DNA from: Sulfitobacter undariae | GTDB lineage: Bacteria; Pseudomonadota; Alphaproteobacteria; Rhodobacterales; Rhodobacteraceae | Assembly (NCBI RefSeq): GCF_014196805.1 | Contig: NZ_JACIEI010000016.1 | Coordinates: 1-64,000 of the forward strand | Reading direction: 5' to 3' | DNA length: 64,000 nt | Part shown: positions 1 through 8,465 of the stretch, one piece after another | Position numbering within the stretch: position 1 is the first letter of the stretch | Layout of the letters: every line of letters starts with the position of its first letter | Notes under the pieces: model-generated | Database searches by the model: none | What the model was told of the DNA's origin: nothing | Seen by the model: the letters and a program-made list of their open reading frames with translations, nothing else | Position numbers and translations under genes: made by a program

Positions 1-178
1 GCGCTCCATGGAGAAACTCCCTTATAATCCATCTGTCAGGGCTGAATCTCAGATCAGGGGCTCACAAGGAAGGTGGGGTGGGCGCACCGCTTACATATCA
101 TTGCCGAGTCAGATCAAAATAAATTAGGATTTTGCGAAAATTCAATGACATCGAATGATTAACTGTGATGCTAAACGC

Positions 179-209
179 AGCAAGGCCCGCCAGTGTTGCG
201 GGCCTTGCT
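179..209 (-). terminator. Hairpin downstream of tRNA-fMet
   Basis: A perfect 12-bp inverted repeat (AGCAAGGCCCGC and its complement) with a 7-nt loop lies 22 bp beyond the 3' end of tRNA-fMet on the minus strand. No strong T-run follows, so calling it a rho-independent terminator is an inference from position and stem strength. Confidence 0.6.
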
Positions 210-231
210 GAATGCGAAATTTCGCCTAAAT

Positions 232-308
<77 letters not shown>

Positions 309-309
309 C

Positions 310-855
310 CAATTCACTTAGACCTACTACGCGTGCTATCAATCAATCACAAGGAAATTATCGATCGGCAACCCGCATCGCACTTGCGAGGACCTTGCGA
401 ACAGCATCAGTCGCTTTCCACCCTTCGGGGCTGTTGTTACTTAGATTGGGATAAGCCTTGGTCAGGGCAGCAGGTCGTCGATGGCGTAAAGGTTCGCTTT
501 CCCAAAGCAACCGATAAGGCGCAAAATTTACCTGATTCTGTGGTAGGCTTTAGAAACGATGGTTGAATTCAGAGTTGTTTAATTGGCTTCTTGATAGGAA
601 GCTGAGCATTGGCAGTATTCGCTCCAATTGACGGGTGATAAATAAATGGCAATGTTGTGGAATAATGAACATAAATCTTGAGGTTGCACAATCTTGGACC
701 ACCCTATCGCCGAAGACGGATTGAAACAAATCGCTGCGCTCTATCGGATCGAAAAGGATACCTTCCCAACTCTCGCGAGGAAGAACTGATAATCAAGACA
801 AAAATTATGTCCTATAAGACTGGTTGTCGGATACAAAATCGGGCAGGATCGCAGA
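310..855. other. Intergenic stretch, no intact gene
   Basis: No convincing complete gene lies here. The short open frames lack ribosome binding sites and family signatures. The only recognisable content is a decayed DUF167 copy at 368-447. Confidence 0.5.
368..447 (-). pseudogene. Decayed fragment of a DUF167 (YggU-like) gene
   Basis: Read on the minus strand, this stretch is a diverged copy of the central part of the intact DUF167 gene at 1152-1430, including the segment encoding the PEGGKANDAV motif. Compared with the intact gene it has a TAA where the gene has TCA (serine), a net one-base deletion that shifts the frame, and several substitutions. It is therefore broken. Its divergence says the duplication is not recent. 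It lies 60 bp from tRNA-fMet. Confidence 0.75.
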
Positions 856-1041
856 ATGAGAGACAAAGATGATGACACGTTCAGCGAGGCCTTCCGCAAG
901 GCAAGAGGCAAAGTGTCGCCCGAAATCGACCTCGAGTTCTTTGACGCGTCGCGCGACATCGATATAGCCGATGCAGCTGACTTAGCTGACCCCGTTGGCC
1001 AGTATCTCGAATACTTGGAAGCGCGGCAACTGAACAAGTGA
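856..1041 (+). CDS. Small hypothetical protein (61 aa)
   Basis: A 61-codon frame encoding an acidic, aspartate-rich peptide (MRDKDDDTFSEAFRKARGKV and onward). An AGGAT sequence sits about 9 bases before the ATG and could serve as ribosome binding site. I see no signal peptide, membrane segment or known motif. It stands alone, convergent with the DUF167 gene. It may be a real small gene or chance; nothing in the sequence decides this. Confidence 0.35.
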   Translation: MRDKDDDTFSEAFRKARGKVSPEIDLEFFDASRDIDIADAADLADPVGQYLEYLEARQLNK

Positions 1042-1151
1042 AAGTAAGAGACGTATGGTAGTAATATGTGCTTGATTGGAAACTCATTTGGCTCAGCATC
1101 GACGGAATGACCTCACACCGATTACCGGCGGGGCCTGCCTGAGCTGGCTTA

Positions 1152-1430
1152 TTAAGCCCCGTGATAGACAAATGTCTTGGTGCGAGATGTCTGGCCGCGA
1201 TGCAAGCTGAGGTGGGACGGGGCAACCTTCATCGCACGCGCGAGGACCTTGCGCACAGCATCATTCGCTTTTCCACCTTCTGGGGCCGTTGTTACTGAGA
1301 TTAAGATAACGCCATCAGTAAAGCTGATGGCACTTTGCCGCGCCCCTGGTGTCACTTGCACTTTGATCTCTGCTTGCGGGCAGGCCAGGTCGGAAAGATC
1401 GGGGATATTGCGAATTTTTGGCTTTGCCAT
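1152..1430 (-). CDS. DUF167 (YggU-like) family protein
   Basis: Encodes 92 residues. The central motif PEGGKANDAVRKVLARAM followed by HRGQTSRTKTF is the signature of the DUF167/YggU family, whose biochemical role is unknown. The length is normal for the family. The start chosen is the ATG at 1430 (MAKPKIRN), 4 bases after the stop of the upstream 441-residue gene; a longer frame exists but would overlap that gene. The close spacing suggests co-transcription with the upstream gene. A decayed second copy lies at 368-447. Confidence 0.85.
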   Translation of the reverse strand: MAKPKIRNIPDLSDLACPQAEIKVQVTPGARQSAISFTDGVILISVTTAPEGGKANDAVRKVLARAMKVAPSHLSLHRGQTSRTKTFVYHGA

Positions 1431-1434
1431 TTCG

Positions 1435-2760
1435 CTATGGATCCCTTTGAAGCCCGAGCTCTTGCCACATCCACCCGAAGTCATATTCCCCGATTGTACT
1501 GTCGTCGCGTTTCGCGCTTCGGTTTTCTATCTGCTTAAGCCATTCAACCACCTGCGCGCGACCCGCAGCACTCTTGACTGCCTTACGTGGCGTTTTGTTA
1601 CCTAAGGCTGGGACGGGAGTGTCCAGTGTCTCGCGATAGTGGTTGTCCATATATTCATGTGCAATTTGTTGTGCGATTTCCGGAGGAAGGTCATCTTCCT
1701 CGTAATCGTCTGGGTGTTCTTCTTCCATCATCTGTTCGACGGTGCGGATTGTCGTCAGCGGCGTCTTTAAGAGGTCGCCAGTGGCCTTGGTCACAAGGGC
1801 TTCGATCTTGGCTGCTCGGTTGCTTGAATTCACCCCAATCAGAAGTGCCTTCCCTTTCAGCTCAAGTGTCCCAAGGATCGTTTTTCCATCTATCTGGGTA
1901 TCCAGCATTAAGCCTTCTGCTTCATTTGTTGTGCGCTTTCGGATTGGAGCAACCCAATTCCAGTATCGCGCTCCATCGGGTATGAGGTTTTTGATGTCTT
2001 TTAGTCGTTCCCTTATGTCTTTTTGCAGGACGCGAGGCGCGAGTTGGAAGCGGAGGTCGTGGAACATCACCTCGTCGCCGTCTGAGTTGAGGAATGTTTG
2101 CTGCTGCGGGTACATTGCCCGGGGCAGGGTATCAAAAAGCCAGGCGCTTGTGAAAATGGGCGCGCATTTATGCAGCTGTTCTTTGCTAAGAGCTATGACT
2201 GCGCTCTCATCAAGTCCGAGAGTGTGGCGCAGGCCGTCAAACAGTATTTCGACCGCATCGGGAGAGAAGGCCAGCAATGCGCCAGATATGATATGCTGAT
2301 CTCCGTCAGCTATCACCCTGACTACGATCTTATCCCACTTGTTTAGGGATTGTGTGGCAGATTTTTCCACAACAGTGATGGCTTCGCGGCCGCCCAGTAG
2401 GTCTTTTAGCACCATTGAGGCACCTGGTTTAACATTGGTGATCTCGTAGAGGCTGACGGGGGTATCACGCAGAGCAGTGAAGTAATCACGGTTGGGGCTG
2501 GTCTCGTTCCATCCGCGCCTCTTCAGGTAGAGGTCTACGATATTGTCTTTTCCATAGTGTCGTCCCAGAAAATCTTCAAACCCGCATCCCCAGAGTACAC
2601 CCGGCCAAGGTTCGCCCAGAATATCTGACATGTCATCATCATTGATTTCGAACTCGGTCAGGGCTGGCATAAGGTGTTCGGCGACGACATCGTGCAGCCT
2701 TTCGCGCCAAATGCTATCTTTGCCGATGAAGGTCAGTAAATTTGAAATGTCGTTTCTCAT
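1435..2760 (-). CDS. Hypothetical protein (441 aa)
   Basis: I do not recognise a named family. The protein is soluble and acidic, with no signal peptide or membrane segment. Near the C-terminus, LDTPVPALGNKTPRKAVKSA followed by GRAQVVEWLKQIE resembles the 'P..L.g.tP.ea....G...V...L' motif of MbcA/ParS (DUF2384)-type toxin-binding domains and of several uncharacterised nucleic-acid-linked proteins; this is an inference from pattern only. A run of acidic residues (EEEHPDDYEEDDLPPE) precedes it. ATG codons at 2760 and 2766 are both possible, with GAGAG just upstream; a longer frame to 2805 is less likely. It is probably co-transcribed with the DUF167 gene. Confidence 0.7.
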   Translation of the reverse strand: MRNDISNLLTFIGKDSIWRERLHDVVAEHLMPALTEFEINDDDMSDILGEPWPGVLWGCGFEDFLGRHYGKDNIVDLYLKRRGWNETSPNRDYFTALRDTPVSLYEITNVKPGASMVLKDLLGGREAITVVEKSATQSLNKWDKIVVRVIADGDQHIISGALLAFSPDAVEILFDGLRHTLGLDESAVIALSKEQLHKCAPIFTSAWLFDTLPRAMYPQQQTFLNSDGDEVMFHDLRFQLAPRVLQKDIRERLKDIKNLIPDGARYWNWVAPIRKRTTNEAEGLMLDTQIDGKTILGTLELKGKALLIGVNSSNRAAKIEALVTKATGDLLKTPLTTIRTVEQMMEEEHPDDYEEDDLPPEIAQQIAHEYMDNHYRETLDTPVPALGNKTPRKAVKSAAGRAQVVEWLKQIENRSAKRDDSTIGEYDFGWMWQELGLQRDP

Positions 2761-3213
2761 GCTCATCTCTCGGAACTGGGGGTGTGAGCACAATCTAGCA
2801 AACATTTTGGCAAAGATACCAGAACTGGCGTGCTACTTGATGCCGTGGTGACCGATTACAGAAGCGGTCTTCATTAATAATTGATATTGAACAGGAAATT
2901 ACTCGCTTGGGCAGCCGCACGTGTTGTTTTTTGCAACAAAATTTACCCCTCTTTATGGACCGAAAGGTCTTTCTAAGGTTCTGGGTTTCTTAAGGTTCTA
3001 AGGTTCGCATAGGGCATTATGTATTTGATACAGCGTCTTAGAAGGGGCATTGCCTCAAAAATACAGGCAGTCGCGCTTAAAAACAGGCGTTTTATCACAG
3101 ATACCGCGAACGATGGCACGAATACGGGAAACCAAATCTACTGTGAGTCAAACTTAGGTTCCTTTCGATGCGGTTGACCAAATTTCCCTTCCAGAAACTG
3201 GAAAGGAAAAACT
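2761..3213. promoter_or_regulatory. Divergent intergenic region, possible origin
   Basis: This 453-bp AT-rich region separates two divergent genes. It contains three copies of TAAGGTTC (2974-3006) and a related CTTAGGTTCC near 3153. No gene is visible. It probably holds both promoters and, if the next gene is a replication initiator, could be its origin. Confidence 0.4.
2974..3006. repeat. Iteron-like short direct repeats (TAAGGTTC x3)
   Basis: TAAGGTTC occurs at 2974-2981, 2991-2998 and 2999-3006, with spacings of 17 and 8 bases, upstream of the possible replication initiator gene at 3214. Short spaced direct repeats of this kind are typical of iterons or of a repressor's operators; which applies here cannot be told from sequence alone. 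Confidence 0.4.
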
Positions 3214-4068
3214 ATGGTTCAAGGCAATAGAAATTTTGTAATATCATGGGCAATGGCGGAGTACCTGAAACTGTCACCACTGCCCGGCGCGGCAAAAAAG
3301 CTGTTGCTGGCATTGATATATTTTCAAGAAAATGAACGTGAGGCGTGGCCTACAGCAGAGGTCTATAATGGCGAGTGGTGTTGGCGATATGAGGGCCCAG
3401 GTTTGCAAACACATTTTGCGACCCTGGACATGTTCTATGACCTCGGATTTGCCCCATCATCTAAAAACAGCCGGTTCCTCAATGTGCCGGTAGAAGCATT
3501 GATAACTCAAACAGGCTTGTTCGATGAACTTAAGTGGCACGGAGGGGAACGGCGGTGCCTTACATGGAAATTCAGCGGTAAAGCTGCGGTAATAATGTCA
3601 GACAGGGAACGCTACGCCTTAATGCATCCTGAGGATATTGATGCTTGCTCGGCTGAACTGGATGTCCCTTTGCTGGTGCAGATCTATCTGACGCATAAAA
3701 TGAAATGGCCGCAGTTCCAGCTGCTACATCCAGACCCGATGTTTCTTCAGGAGGCTCACCCTGGCTTGTTGGCGGCGGTTGGCTGCTCAAATGTAGAGGT
3801 TCCAGACACGCGCAGATACAAGGCGAAACTCAAAAAGGCACTGGAAAAGTGGGCGAAAGTAAAGGGCTACAGCTTTTTTGTGGTGTTTCAACAAGAAGGT
3901 AGCCGGCCAGGATGCACTGGCATAAATATTAGGATCAGACACTCTGACACAATGTGGAACGACGACCAATTGGGCAAACAACATCCCCGAGATAAGTTAA
4001 TGGTGGTTCGGCCCGAGGAAAAGCCTGCTGTGCGATCTGAAACGGATGTTTTGATGAGTGAATTTTAA
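3214..4068 (+). CDS. Possible plasmid-type replication initiator (284 aa)
   Basis: I do not recognise this protein with certainty. It is soluble, with no signal peptide, rich in aromatic residues, and has a basic C-terminal third (RRYKAKLKKALEKWAKVKGY) that could bind DNA. The segment around residue 130-160 (YALMHPEDIDACSAELDVPL) resembles the winged-helix linker of plasmid initiators. The ATG is preceded by AAAGGAAAAACT, a good ribosome binding site. Iteron-like repeats lie 200 bp upstream, and parAB lies 4-6 kb away, which is why I suggest an initiator. It could equally be an unrelated accessory protein. Confidence 0.4.
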   Translation: MVQGNRNFVISWAMAEYLKLSPLPGAAKKLLLALIYFQENEREAWPTAEVYNGEWCWRYEGPGLQTHFATLDMFYDLGFAPSSKNSRFLNVPVEALITQTGLFDELKWHGGERRCLTWKFSGKAAVIMSDRERYALMHPEDIDACSAELDVPLLVQIYLTHKMKWPQFQLLHPDPMFLQEAHPGLLAAVGCSNVEVPDTRRYKAKLKKALEKWAKVKGYSFFVVFQQEGSRPGCTGINIRIRHSDTMWNDDQLGKQHPRDKLMVVRPEEKPAVRSETDVLMSEF

Positions 4069-4226
4069 GTTCATAAATTTACTTGCAGGAACAAAACGGC
4101 GAAATCTGGAATATTGCGGCGTCATACTTCACTGGCTATGACCTGTTCTAGAGACTTAGCGACCTTTTGTTTTTAAGAAGTTGACGTTAAGACTAAGTAG
4201 GTAATTCGTCTAAAAAGGGCTTTGTT

Positions 4227-4634
4227 GTGCGTTCCCAATTGTCATTCTGGATTTACAGAGCTTGCATAGCGGTTGTTCTTTTTGCGTCGTATAAAAGCGC
4301 TCAATATATGTATGAAATGTTCTCCGAGGTTGGTGTCGGTATCTTAGATGCAGGCGGAACTAACGCGGTCTGGGTGACTGCCCTTTGGTCTTCTTTGACC
4401 ACCCCCATCCTTCTGTTTTTATTAGCTTGTTCTCTTATCTGCCGGTCAGGTGCATCTGTGTGGCTTGCTACATGGTTGTTCTTGTCAGAAGTTGTACCCG
4501 TACTTTTTGCGAGCATTGAAAGCGCGTCTGGGGGCGGCCTGATTTTACTTATTTCGACAATGTTTATTCTTGTTATTATTGTCGCAAGCATCTTCGTTTT
4601 TCTGATCAGGTCGGGCGAAATTCGGAAGCCATAG
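4227..4634 (+). CDS. Small integral membrane protein (135 aa)
   Basis: The frame starts at GTG. It encodes about four hydrophobic segments (roughly residues 8-25, 48-72, 77-93 and 102-128), so an inner-membrane protein is likely. No family motif is visible. It stands alone, upstream of the AIPR gene by 230 bp. The ribosome binding site is weak (AAAAAGGG). Function unknown. Confidence 0.55.
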   Translation: MRSQLSFWIYRACIAVVLFASYKSAQYMYEMFSEVGVGILDAGGTNAVWVTALWSSLTTPILLFLLACSLICRSGASVWLATWLFLSEVVPVLFASIESASGGGLILLISTMFILVIIVASIFVFLIRSGEIRKP

Positions 4635-4864
4635 TCAGTGGTGTGTTAGTACAGGGGGAAAAGGGCCGTGAGAAGTCGTCTTGTCTTGAAGCAACAATAT
4701 GGGCGGAGAGCTGCCGTTCGCTGCACGTGCGACCACTTCAGCCTTACATACTCAGGGTGGTATTTTTTCTTAGAGCCGATCTCGCAGACCAGTCATGAAC
4801 GAGTTGCTGATCAACCTATTTTCCGCTTAGAGTTGAAGAACTAATTTAATAAGGATATTTTTTA

Positions 4865-6586
4865 ATGGCCATGAACCCTATTGTCCGCGCTCAATTAACC
4901 GATTTCAAGAATGCTAATGCGCACGAAGAAGGTGATGACAGTGACTTTTTTGAGGTAATGTCCATTTTTGCTGTAGAAAATGGGATTTTGGGCGAAAATA
5001 TTGATCCGTTTCGTGCTCATCTGAAGGGCGAAGAGTTCGGCATTGATGGGATCGCAATTAGTATTCAAGGCACATTGTGTGTTGACGCTGACGAAGCCGA
5101 GTCAATTCTTGCAGTTGGGAGGAACCACGTCGGGTCTTTCCATATGTATCAATCAAAAACCTCTGACAGCCTTGACTACGGTCAGATTTCGAAATTTCTT
5201 GACGGTGTTTTTGACTTTTTCACCGACTTAAAGCTCTTAAAGGGTGATCAGATTGAAGATTTGGTCGGTGCGCGCGATCGGGTATTTGCAGCAGCAACGA
5301 GATCAAACCCTGACTTAAAGTGCTATTTCTGCACAACAGGTTCTGGGGATGTGTCGGATGCAATCTGTTCCCTGATTGAAAGCAACCGATCTAGACTGGA
5401 GGCCCTTAATGTGTTCGGCTCAATCGACATTCTATGTCTAGGTGCCCGCGACATTCAGGAAGCGTTCAGAGCTGCGACAAACTCATCGTTAGCATCAATT
5501 AGTTTTCCAAAAAACATGACTCTTCCAGATCACGATAACATCGAAGAGGCCTATATCGGCTATGTAACCGCAGACCAAGTTTTAGAGATGGCTCTAGGGG
5601 ATGAAGATAGCCAGGGCAAACGTCATATAAACCGTGCAATATTTTATGACAACGTTAGAGATTTTAATCCAAATTCAGAAATTAATAAGTCAATACTTTC
5701 TGAACTGGAGGGGGGCGACCTTTCGTCTTTTGTATTCAAAAACAATGGCATTACAGTGGTTTCAAAGAGTATTTCGCGAAAAGGAGATACATTTACTATT
5801 GAAGACTACCAAATTGTCAACGGCTGCCAAACCACCAACATCCTTGCTCAAGTTCCCGAAAGTGCAGCCAGTATTAGTGTGCCGCTGAGATTGATCGGAA
5901 GCTCTGATCCGGATTTTATAGCCAAAATCATAGTAGGTACGAACAAGCAAAATGAGGTTCGAGAAGATCAATTTTGGGCCTTGCTGCCTTTCATGAAGGA
6001 CCTTGAGATATATTGCTCTGGTCAAGATGGAGATGCAAGAATTCTTATCGAGCGAAGGGACAATCAGTACAGGGATGTCGCAATAGAGCGAACTCGAATT
6101 ATGAAGCCGTCTGACCTAATGAAAGTTGCCGCCGCCGCATTCTTTTTTCAACCGAATCGCGCGGCACGCGATCATAGAGGAATTCGCAAAGAGTTTGCCG
6201 ATAAGATATTTTTGCAAGACCATAGTGTCGAACTCTATCATATGGCGGCGCTCTCTTTATACAAGTTCGACTACCTTGTTCGCACAACCAAAATTCCTCG
6301 TTCCTACGTCATCAATAAATTCTTTGTCCTGTATGCCTTAGTCCGTCAGTATTGGGGCACAGCGAACATTTTAGAGGCGCATCCAAAGCAGCGCGCCAAA
6401 GTACACAAATCTGTTATGGCCATCATACTCGATAACGACGAATACACAGCGCATATCGAGAACGTTTCAAGCCATATTGATAAATTGATTGCAGCCTCGG
6501 GTGCAAAGACTCGAGAGCAGGTGCGGGACTTTATTCGAACAGAGAGTTTCTCCGATAACTTCACAAAATCCTATTTCAAAAAATAG
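4865..6586 (+). CDS. AIPR-family protein with N-terminal nuclease-like motif
   Basis: The C-terminal two thirds match the AIPR (abortive infection phage resistance) family, with the NNGIT motif at residues 293-297 and the VNGCQTTN motif at 318-325. The N-terminal part has GIDGI around Asp61 followed by Gln96-Ser97-Lys98 (YQSKT), the D...QxK pattern of Mrr-like PD-(D/E)xK endonucleases. By family knowledge such proteins are suspected to act in phage resistance, by cutting nucleic acid; this is inference here. At 573 residues the length is normal. AAGGA precedes the ATG. It is AT-rich relative to the chromosomal part of the window, which fits acquisition by transfer. The next gene, 349 bp downstream, is not obviously in the same operon. 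Confidence 0.8.
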   Translation: MAMNPIVRAQLTDFKNANAHEEGDDSDFFEVMSIFAVENGILGENIDPFRAHLKGEEFGIDGIAISIQGTLCVDADEAESILAVGRNHVGSFHMYQSKTSDSLDYGQISKFLDGVFDFFTDLKLLKGDQIEDLVGARDRVFAAATRSNPDLKCYFCTTGSGDVSDAICSLIESNRSRLEALNVFGSIDILCLGARDIQEAFRAATNSSLASISFPKNMTLPDHDNIEEAYIGYVTADQVLEMALGDEDSQGKRHINRAIFYDNVRDFNPNSEINKSILSELEGGDLSSFVFKNNGITVVSKSISRKGDTFTIEDYQIVNGCQTTNILAQVPESAASISVPLRLIGSSDPDFIAKIIVGTNKQNEVREDQFWALLPFMKDLEIYCSGQDGDARILIERRDNQYRDVAIERTRIMKPSDLMKVAAAAFFFQPNRAARDHRGIRKEFADKIFLQDHSVELYHMAALSLYKFDYLVRTTKIPRSYVINKFFVLYALVRQYWGTANILEAHPKQRAKVHKSVMAIILDNDEYTAHIENVSSHIDKLIAASGAKTREQVRDFIRTESFSDNFTKSYFKK

Positions 6587-6934
6587 CCGAAAACGGTTTT
6601 TCCACCCATTCTGTTCAACGCGTGTAATCTCAATTTTCAGGAGCTTTGTGTTCTACATGCAAGGGTTCACACTTTTTTGCGCGGCTCTCTGCATTGCAGA
6701 AATCAGATTGCGCTTCAATGTCCGGTTTGGGCCGGAAGCGGCGCTCAACACAGGGGGGCGGACGCCGACATTAGCTGCGATCCGCACCAACGGCAACTAT
6801 GCGCAGGAAGTGAACTTCGCAAAGTTGTAATCATTTCCGGTAAGTAGAAATAATTGTGGCATGTATTCCGGAGATTGAAGTAACCTATTTCGATATACTT
6901 GAAGGAATTCAGTGCCCTTGATGGATTTTGATGC
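6587..6934. other. Intergenic stretch with a dispersed repeat
   Basis: No gene is supported here. It contains a partial copy of the dispersed repeat A near 6690-6740. Confidence 0.5.
6690..6740. repeat. Dispersed repeat A, copy 1 (partial)
   Basis: GCTTCAATGTCCGGTTTGGG followed by CCGGAAG is nearly the same as the 3' half of the copy at 11366-11412. It lies between genes. Confidence 0.6.
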
Positions 6935-7471
6935 ATGAAGAAAGTTCATTTCGATGCGAACCCGACTGAAGAGTCGGCGCAATTTTCAGAACTGGCAAGC
7001 TTGCTACTCGTTTTGCTCAACAGAAAAGGTGTTGAACTCACCGTAGAATCACAGCGCAATAGGGTTCTCAGTGAAAATCAATTTAAAGTTTCTGGAAGCC
7101 TCGTCCATTCTGCGTGCGCTGTCGGAACGCTCCTTCCTGAGCTAATCGAGGAAAAGTCAATTCGCCTACCTTATGCGTTCCCGATAGCAAGAATGTGTTA
7201 TCAGCGGCTGCTGTCAGCAGCATACGTGCTGTCGGACAAAGGGGAGGCCGCTAAGCGCGCGATCCTATATTCTGTATATAGTGCCTTTAAAAACAAAAAA
7301 AATCACTACTCGGTCGGGAATTATCTCGAGATGATTTCAGCAGGATTTCGAATTTCACGCAATTCTAATATAGTGGCCGAAGCGATCGACTATTTTGAGA
7401 AACAAAAGAACTCAAAACTCGAGTGTGAGCTCGATAGGCATGCCAGATGCAAGATCATTGGAAAAAAGTAG
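6935..7471 (+). CDS. Hypothetical protein, possibly a frameshifted DUF5677-like gene
   Basis: Encodes 178 residues with no membrane segment. The pattern ARMCYQRLLSAAYVLSDKGE is reminiscent of the helix of DUF5677-type proteins, where an arginine is followed by an aromatic-rich helix. Right after the stop, a different frame (to 7610) encodes FESVEQAGHATSSEIVHGSY, which looks like the conserved SS.vHgs end of that family. The two frames overlap around an A-run (7460-7469), so the gene may be disrupted by a frameshift there. This is inference. The ribosome binding site is weak. Its neighbour upstream is the AIPR gene. Confidence 0.5.
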   Translation: MKKVHFDANPTEESAQFSELASLLLVLLNRKGVELTVESQRNRVLSENQFKVSGSLVHSACAVGTLLPELIEEKSIRLPYAFPIARMCYQRLLSAAYVLSDKGEAAKRAILYSVYSAFKNKKNHYSVGNYLEMISAGFRISRNSNIVAEAIDYFEKQKNSKLECELDRHARCKIIGKK

Positions 7472-7823
7472 TAAAGCGGGCATACTTTTTGAATCGGTTG
7501 AGCAAGCAGGTCATGCGACTTCATCAGAGATCGTGCACGGCAGTTATCATTCGACCCTCCTATTTTCGGACAGCCCAGCAGCGGGCTCTCTTGCAAGGGA
7601 TCTGGATTAAGCGACAACTCTGATCATGATGATTTTTGTCCTCTCATCTGAGGCCATAGGGCACTTGCTTGCAGAGATATTCCCAGACCTCCCAAGCCCA
7701 CCTCTATTGATCGAAGTTGGCAGGGCATTCGCGAAGTTTGAACTGCTGGGGCACACAGACCTCGTCAACCGCGCATAGGTGGATAGAAACGCCAGTGCCA
7801 CCCCCCAGGTTTCACCAGCCTCG
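7472..7823. other. Region between the frameshifted gene and parA
   Basis: Apart from the possible out-of-frame tail of the preceding gene (to 7610), there is a 50-codon open frame at 7626-7778 on the plus strand with no ribosome binding site; it may be a remnant. No intact gene is supported. Confidence 0.4.
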
Positions 7824-8465
7824 CTAATTGCCCAGAAGATCTAAAATCTCTTCGAAAAGGCCCGCAATTTCCAGCTGCCCCTTCTTGCCGTCTCTACCCA
7901 CCTCTTGGACCCCTTGGCCATCAATCATGGCCTTCTGAAACGCTGTCCGGTACCCGATTTTGGAACGAGTAATCGCCACTTCCGAATGTGCGCGGGCGCA
8001 ATATGCTTCTGCGTCTGCAACCTGGTTTCCTCGCGCCGGGGTCTGCGATAGCAGAAATCGCATTTTGCAGGCTTTAGCGTTCAGAAGGGTTATTGTACCC
8101 GCGACAGCGCGTACGTCAAAAAGTGATGGACGCAGCGGCAGTAGTATAAGATCAGACATTGCAGAAACGAGCTCAATCAATGTCGTATCTTGCCTACCAG
8201 GCGTATCAACGACAACATAGTCGAAACCCTCTTCCTGTGCTTGTTTCAAGGTTTGTTCCAGTGTCTTCGCGGTGGCGGAAACGACAACAGGGTTGGCATC
8301 TTTCCGCATTCGTGACCATTCTAATACCGAGCCCTGCGGATCCATGTCGATGATTGCCACCTGACAGCCCTCCTGGGACAAGAGGGCTTCCATCGCGAAA
8401 TGAACTGCGATTGTGGATTTTCCACTCCCGCCTTTTTGACCAATAAAACTAATAATCTTGGTCAT
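7824..8465 (-). CDS. parA: ParA-family partition ATPase
   Basis: The deviant Walker A motif KGGSGKST is at residues 11-18, with the P-loop lysine pair typical of ParA/MinD ATPases. IIDMDPQGS and VVVDTPGRQ follow as the A' and Walker B motifs. It has 213 residues, without the N-terminal DNA-binding extension of RepA/SopA proteins, so it is of the short ParA type. The ATG overlaps the end of the upstream parB-like gene by 4 bases, so the two are translationally coupled. Together they would segregate a plasmid or plasmid-like element; on a chromosome they point to an integrated replicon. Confidence 0.92.
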   Translation of the reverse strand: MTKIISFIGQKGGSGKSTIAVHFAMEALLSQEGCQVAIIDMDPQGSVLEWSRMRKDANPVVVSATAKTLEQTLKQAQEEGFDYVVVDTPGRQDTTLIELVSAMSDLILLPLRPSLFDVRAVAGTITLLNAKACKMRFLLSQTPARGNQVADAEAYCARAHSEVAITRSKIGYRTAFQKAMIDGQGVQEVGRDGKKGQLEIAGLFEEILDLLGN

